Below are positions 15,882 to 19,135 of a stretch of DNA of 19,135 bases, piece by piece. The translations under genes and the position numbers were made by a program. The first letter of the stretch is position 1. Each line of letters starts with the position of its first letter. The stretch comes from JBCCGE01 sp039029455 (GTDB lineage: Bacteria > Pseudomonadota > Gammaproteobacteria > Arenicellales > Poriferihabitantaceae). The stretch is from positions 1-19,135 of the forward strand of contig JBCCGE010000058.1 of the NCBI GenBank assembly GCA_039029455.1, in the 5' to 3' direction. A model generated the notes under the pieces. That model was not told where the DNA came from and made no database searches. It was given only the letters and a program-made list of their open reading frames with translations.

Positions 15882-16778
15882 ATGAACTCGGAACGAGGGG
15901 CCAGGGTTAACCTGCCGATATGGTTTTTATGGCTTCAGGGCAAAGACGAAATGCCTGAAGTGGTGAAACTCTGCTATGAGTCCTGGGGTTTCCACAATGC
16001 AGGCCACGATCTTATTTTTTTGGATAAATCCAATCTTTATGAATATGTGCAACTGGATGATTCGATACTAGGAAATAAAAACCTGACGGTTCAGGCACTT
16101 TCGGACGTGATCCGGATTAATCTTCTTGATCAGAATGGCGGGGTTTGGGTAGATGCAACCTGCTACTGTCACCGTCCGCTGCAAAGCTGGTTGGAAGAGG
16201 TTATGCCCGAGGGGTTTTTTGCTTTTGACCGGCCGACACCCGATCGCATGATCGCCAGCTGGTTTTTGGCTTCTAAGCTGGGCAACGAGCTGGTCCGACA
16301 ATATGCTGAGTCCGTCAATCGTTACTGGCTTGAACATTCCAATCTGCAATCGGAGTTTATTTTGCGAAACGAGTCCGGATCTGTTCGGGCGAAATTTTTT
16401 CAGGATCCGAACACACAAAAAGCACTAAGCAATGACCCCCAGCTCTGGTTTCACAAGGCATTCGTCAATGTATTAAGGGTGTATCCATATTTCTATTTCC
16501 ATTACTTTTTCGAGCGCAACTACGCCAGGCTCGATAGTTTTCGGGAAATATGGGACAGCACGCCGCGGGTGTCGGCTGATGATCCCCATGAACTGCAGTA
16601 TTTTGGACTCGATAAGCCAGCGACAGCGGAAATAGACCAGATTATCCGTGCGCCGAAAACACCAGTTTCAAAGCTGACTCATAAGTTTGATCTGTCGGCA
16701 TGTCTTTCGGATTCCGTGATCAGAAGGCTGCAGGCAAACCACCTTGAATTGCTTTCTGGAAATTTGGTGAACAATTAG
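15882..16778 (+). CDS. Capsular polysaccharide synthesis-type glycosyltransferase
   Basis: This 298-residue protein fits the capsular polysaccharide synthesis (Caps_synth, PF05704) group of GT32-like transferases. IWFLWLQGKDEMPEVVKLCY (13-32) matches its opening pattern (IWxxWxQG, then a Pro and the next helix). ALSDVIRINLLDQNGGVWVD (72-91) continuing ATCYC holds the conserved SD (74-75), GG and Asp91, the donor-binding site. It has no signal peptide or membrane helix and should act at the inner face of the membrane. It lies 21 nt behind the first glycosyltransferase, so the two are very likely co-transcribed and may act in sequence on one glycan. No strong Shine-Dalgarno is visible, which fits coupling to the upstream gene. 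Confidence 0.85.
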   Translation: MNSERGARVNLPIWFLWLQGKDEMPEVVKLCYESWGFHNAGHDLIFLDKSNLYEYVQLDDSILGNKNLTVQALSDVIRINLLDQNGGVWVDATCYCHRPLQSWLEEVMPEGFFAFDRPTPDRMIASWFLASKLGNELVRQYAESVNRYWLEHSNLQSEFILRNESGSVRAKFFQDPNTQKALSNDPQLWFHKAFVNVLRVYPYFYFHYFFERNYARLDSFREIWDSTPRVSADDPHELQYFGLDKPATAEIDQIIRAPKTPVSKLTHKFDLSACLSDSVIRRLQANHLELLSGNLVNN

Positions 16779-16865
16779 TACTACAACACTAAAATTTTCC
16801 TTGAGTTTGTGTCCGTGATATTACCGACGAAGAGCACTAATCACAGCAGTTAATCAGAGAAACAT

Positions 16866-18038
16866 ATGTACTCCAGAAGACAAGTATTGAAATTCTTAGG
16901 TTTGTTGAGCATGCCGTTTAACTCCAATGCAGCTGATTCACAACAGGCTCAGGACGATCAGAGCGCCGGAGATCAGGAACTTGATGTGATTATTGTGGGT
17001 TGCGGTGCTGCGGGTATGGCTGCAGCGCATTTACTCAGGCAAAAAGGCGTGAACTTTCAGATTCTTGAAGCGAATTCCAGATATGGCGGGCGATTGAAAG
17101 ACAGCTACGAGCTGGGTGGCTTTCCAATTTCATTGGGCGGCGAATGGTTGCACGACGACCCTGGAGAATTGGATTTGATCATTAATGATGCCGATATCGA
17201 CACTACAGAACTGACCAGGCCGTATTCTGCCGATGCCCGTGGGATGCATTTTCAAGGTGGTCGATCGACGCCTTATGCAGTGAACAAATATCTGGATCGG
17301 AAATTTGTAAACAGTTCATGGCTGGGTTTTTTTGAGCAGTACATACTTCCGGGAATCGAAACAGAAATTCGATATAACGTTGAGATTGAGCGGGTTGATT
17401 ACAGTGGGGACGGCGTCCGTTTGACTGATTCCAACGGCAATCTCTATCGGGCCAACTGCGTCATCGTGACTGTACCGCTGAGAATACTGCAAACCGGTAA
17501 GATTGAATTCTCACCGAATCTGCCCGCGCAAAAACAAAGAGCTATCGATAAAGCCAAAGTTTGGGGCGGCATTAAAGTGTTTACTCAGTTCTCTGAAGCC
17601 TTTTATCCAACAGCGGTAACTTTTTCCGACAGCGATACAGCCGATGGTCAGAGGTTGTACTACGATGCGGCATATGCGCAGGATGTCGACGTCAATGTGT
17701 TGGGATTGTTTGCCGTCGGTAGACAGGCTGAGCGCTATCAGTCCGCCACAAAAAAGAAACTTGAGTCTTTGGTGCTTGGCGAGCTTGATGAGGTATTTGA
17801 TGGCGCGGCCAGCAGAACCTACATCAAGCAAGTACATCAAAATTGGAGTGAGGCGCAATTTGCCGGGGGCGCTTACCTGCATGACTATTCAGCGCTTTGG
17901 ATACCCAAAGCGCTGTCGAAGTCGGTGAATAAGAAACTTTATTTTGCCGGCACATCCTATTCGCGTCAGAATGACTGGAGTAGTGTGCACACCGCCACCC
18001 ACTCAGCTCGGCGCGTTGTCAGGGAAATTGTGGGTTAG
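16866..18038 (+). CDS. Tat-exported FAD-dependent amine-oxidase-like protein
   Basis: This 390-residue flavoprotein resembles the flavin monoamine oxidase family. A twin-arginine signal (MYSRRQVLKFLGLLSM, ending near NSNAAD at 19-24) predicts export of the folded, FAD-loaded protein. The FAD fold shows IIVGCGAAGMAAA (42-54), the ribose-binding Glu68 in ILEAN, YGGRL (73-77) and a C-terminal FAD motif KLYFAGTSYSRQNDWSSVHT (357-376), where the usual FAGE has Thr instead of Glu. The substrate domain between GGEWLH (91-96) and EIRYNVEI (167-174) is only about 70 residues, clearly shorter than in typical amine oxidases, so the substrate pocket must differ. ATG at 16866 follows AGAGAAA. It lies 87 bp after the second glycosyltransferase on the same strand, so it may share their message. 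Oxidation of a polyamine, an amino sugar or an exported glycan is possible; none is shown. Confidence 0.82.
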   Translation: MYSRRQVLKFLGLLSMPFNSNAADSQQAQDDQSAGDQELDVIIVGCGAAGMAAAHLLRQKGVNFQILEANSRYGGRLKDSYELGGFPISLGGEWLHDDPGELDLIINDADIDTTELTRPYSADARGMHFQGGRSTPYAVNKYLDRKFVNSSWLGFFEQYILPGIETEIRYNVEIERVDYSGDGVRLTDSNGNLYRANCVIVTVPLRILQTGKIEFSPNLPAQKQRAIDKAKVWGGIKVFTQFSEAFYPTAVTFSDSDTADGQRLYYDAAYAQDVDVNVLGLFAVGRQAERYQSATKKKLESLVLGELDEVFDGAASRTYIKQVHQNWSEAQFAGGAYLHDYSALWIPKALSKSVNKKLYFAGTSYSRQNDWSSVHTATHSARRVVREIVG

Positions 18039-18108
18039 ACAATAAGCAGTGATGGGTTAAAGACGGTCGCTCAAGAATCACTAAAAATTAGACAAACAAC
18101 GAGCTTTG

Positions 18109-18138
18109 AATCGCTTGAGTTCTCAAGCTCAAGCGATT
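18109..18138. terminator. Inverted repeat between convergent genes
   Basis: AATCGCTTGAG and CTCAAGCGATT are perfect 11-bp arms around TTCTCAAG, whose CTCAAG can also pair with the left CTTGAG. It overlaps the TAA of the minus-strand fucosyltransferase-like gene (18139-18137) and lies about 70 bp after the amine-oxidase-like gene. Its position suits a bidirectional terminator, but neither side has a proper T tract. Confidence 0.4.
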
Positions 18139-18973
18139 ACACGTTCAGGAGCTTGACCCGCGTTTCATGTGACCCTGTCCAGGGGTGCTCGACGTCAACT
18201 TCGATAAAGTTATAGCGATCTTCGTCGTCAACAACCAGGTTGATATCTGATCTGCTCTTTCGATCAAATACTCCTGCAATTGGCATAAAAACTTGTGAGG
18301 CCTCAGACAACCACGAGGCCCACCATGCAAATGTGCTTACTGACAAAACAATATTCTTGCTTGACTTGAGAATGCAAAAATCCTCAACCGGGCTGTTTGA
18401 ATAAACAATGCAGCTGTACTCTTCTACAAGTTTCCTTATCATTAAGTCGCTGGGATCTTCAGTGACAATGTAGATTTGATCCCATTCTTCGCTTTCAATA
18501 ATTTCTTGATAAAACGAATAAGGAAGTGCGCAGTAACCACCATGAACGGTCTTCTTTTCCGGATGTTGCCAGATATCACCACTTCTGATTGAAATGGTCA
18601 GGTCTTTATCCCCGAACGAGTACTTATCCGAAGCAATTTTGTCGGTAACGCTGGTTTGTAGCCACTCTCGTATTTGATCTTTGTGATCTTTGTAGTATTC
18701 ATATCGTTGAAAATACCCTTGAAGTCTGATGATTCGAGGCGTCTTTTTTTCAAAAATTTCTTCAAGGTTTACGATGTGACCTTCGAAAATTTCCGTCTCA
18801 AGCGCTTTGCTTGAAATCATGGGTTCTGATCTCTTAACACTGACAGCAGCGTCGAAATCAGGAATTTTCTGGCTAGAGAGATCAAACTGCAGTGCATCGG
18901 CAATTATTCTGCCGAAGCAATACTGGAAAAGTCGGTTCGCCAAACGTCCCATAAACTTGACTTCTACTTCCAT
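18137..18973 (-). CDS. GT11-type glycosyltransferase, alpha-1,2-fucosyltransferase-like
   Basis: This 278-residue protein is probably a member of the GT11 family, which transfers fucose from GDP-fucose to a galactose hydroxyl. The N-terminus MGRLANRLFQYCFGRIIADA (8-27) is the family's GRLGNQLFQYA-type motif with Ala and Arg substitutions. LQGYFQRYEYYKDHK (84-98) is the usual second block. ISIRSGDIW (127-135) corresponds to the donor-binding HxRxGD motif, with Ser in place of the His. SVSTFAWWASWLS (211-223) matches the SNSTFSWWAA block. Length is normal. ATG at 18973 is preceded by AAGG about 12 nt upstream, a weak Shine-Dalgarno. It converges on the glycosyltransferase and amine-oxidase genes and fits the same surface-glycan locus. 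Because of the altered motif, the exact sugar is uncertain. Confidence 0.8.
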   Translation of the reverse strand: MEVEVKFMGRLANRLFQYCFGRIIADALQFDLSSQKIPDFDAAVSVKRSEPMISSKALETEIFEGHIVNLEEIFEKKTPRIIRLQGYFQRYEYYKDHKDQIREWLQTSVTDKIASDKYSFGDKDLTISIRSGDIWQHPEKKTVHGGYCALPYSFYQEIIESEEWDQIYIVTEDPSDLMIRKLVEEYSCIVYSNSPVEDFCILKSSKNIVLSVSTFAWWASWLSEASQVFMPIAGVFDRKSRSDINLVVDDEDRYNFIEVDVEHPWTGSHETRVKLLNV

Positions 18974-19135
18974 TTTTGAGCCAGCCTTGATTTAAGGAGA
19001 TTCGAATAGGTCATAGCCGAACAATATGATTTCAAAGTTCTAGGCAAGGTCCGCAATAGAGTGCATGTTGCGTGTGTTGACTGACGGGCGGACTGATTCT
19101 ACTGAACAAATCAGTTTTAAAGAATGGTGAATCGC

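Noticed and set aside
1..19135. CRISPR arrays, tRNA or rRNA genes, insertion sequences
   Set aside because: No regularly spaced repeats, cloverleaf-like segments, rRNA signatures or transposase frames with terminal repeats were seen by eye.

Overview
The window looks like a chromosomal segment of a gammaproteobacterium with intermediate GC. This is an inference: it rests on the sulfite-oxidising molybdoenzyme (SoeABC type), Tat-like exported proteins and the surface-glycan genes. No rRNA, tRNA, CRISPR array or intact insertion sequence was seen. Non-ATG starts are frequent: TTG for the kinase, the 3868 gene, adenine deaminase and soeA; GTG for soeC and the 13697 and 14112 genes.

Left part (1-4350). 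The left edge holds the signal-peptide end of a minus-strand gene. Next comes a decayed copy of the adenine deaminase C-terminus (about 244-466). Three minus-strand units follow, in transcription order: an exported protein with a DUF2135/YfaP-like domain (3585-2938), a cytoplasmic Ser/Thr kinase with a TPR-like tail (2733-1000), and a very short frameshifted exported protein (817-595). Both exported proteins carry the same unusual signal region: basic residues, a hydrophobic stretch, W-x2-P, then LP-x-HA. A third member (14112-14753) lies far to the right. This family and its kinase are the best candidate here for an undescribed system. A small hypothetical plus-strand gene (3868) follows, with a possibly broken overlapping partner.

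Middle part (4352-13700). Adenine deaminase (4352) is followed by an FMN-dependent monooxygenase of the NtaA/SnaA/DszA family (5483) and a secreted dienelactone-hydrolase-like protein (7105). Converging on them from the right is the tight minus-strand operon soeA-soeB-soeC (12695-8031), a cytoplasm-facing, membrane-anchored sulfite:quinone oxidoreductase. The soeA start codon and Shine-Dalgarno lie inside a perfect 12-bp-arm inverted repeat, which suggests translational or operator control. The monooxygenase could release sulfite from an organosulfur compound for Soe to oxidise, but its substrate cannot be read from the sequence. A small unrecognised minus-strand gene (13697-13269) comes next.

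Right part (14112-19135). The third exported-family protein ends in a clear rho-independent terminator. After it come a DXD glycosyltransferase, a capsular-polysaccharide-type glycosyltransferase and a Tat-exported FAD amine-oxidase-like protein, all on the plus strand. A convergent GT11-type (fucosyltransferase-like) gene follows. This region looks like part of a surface-polysaccharide or glycosylation locus.
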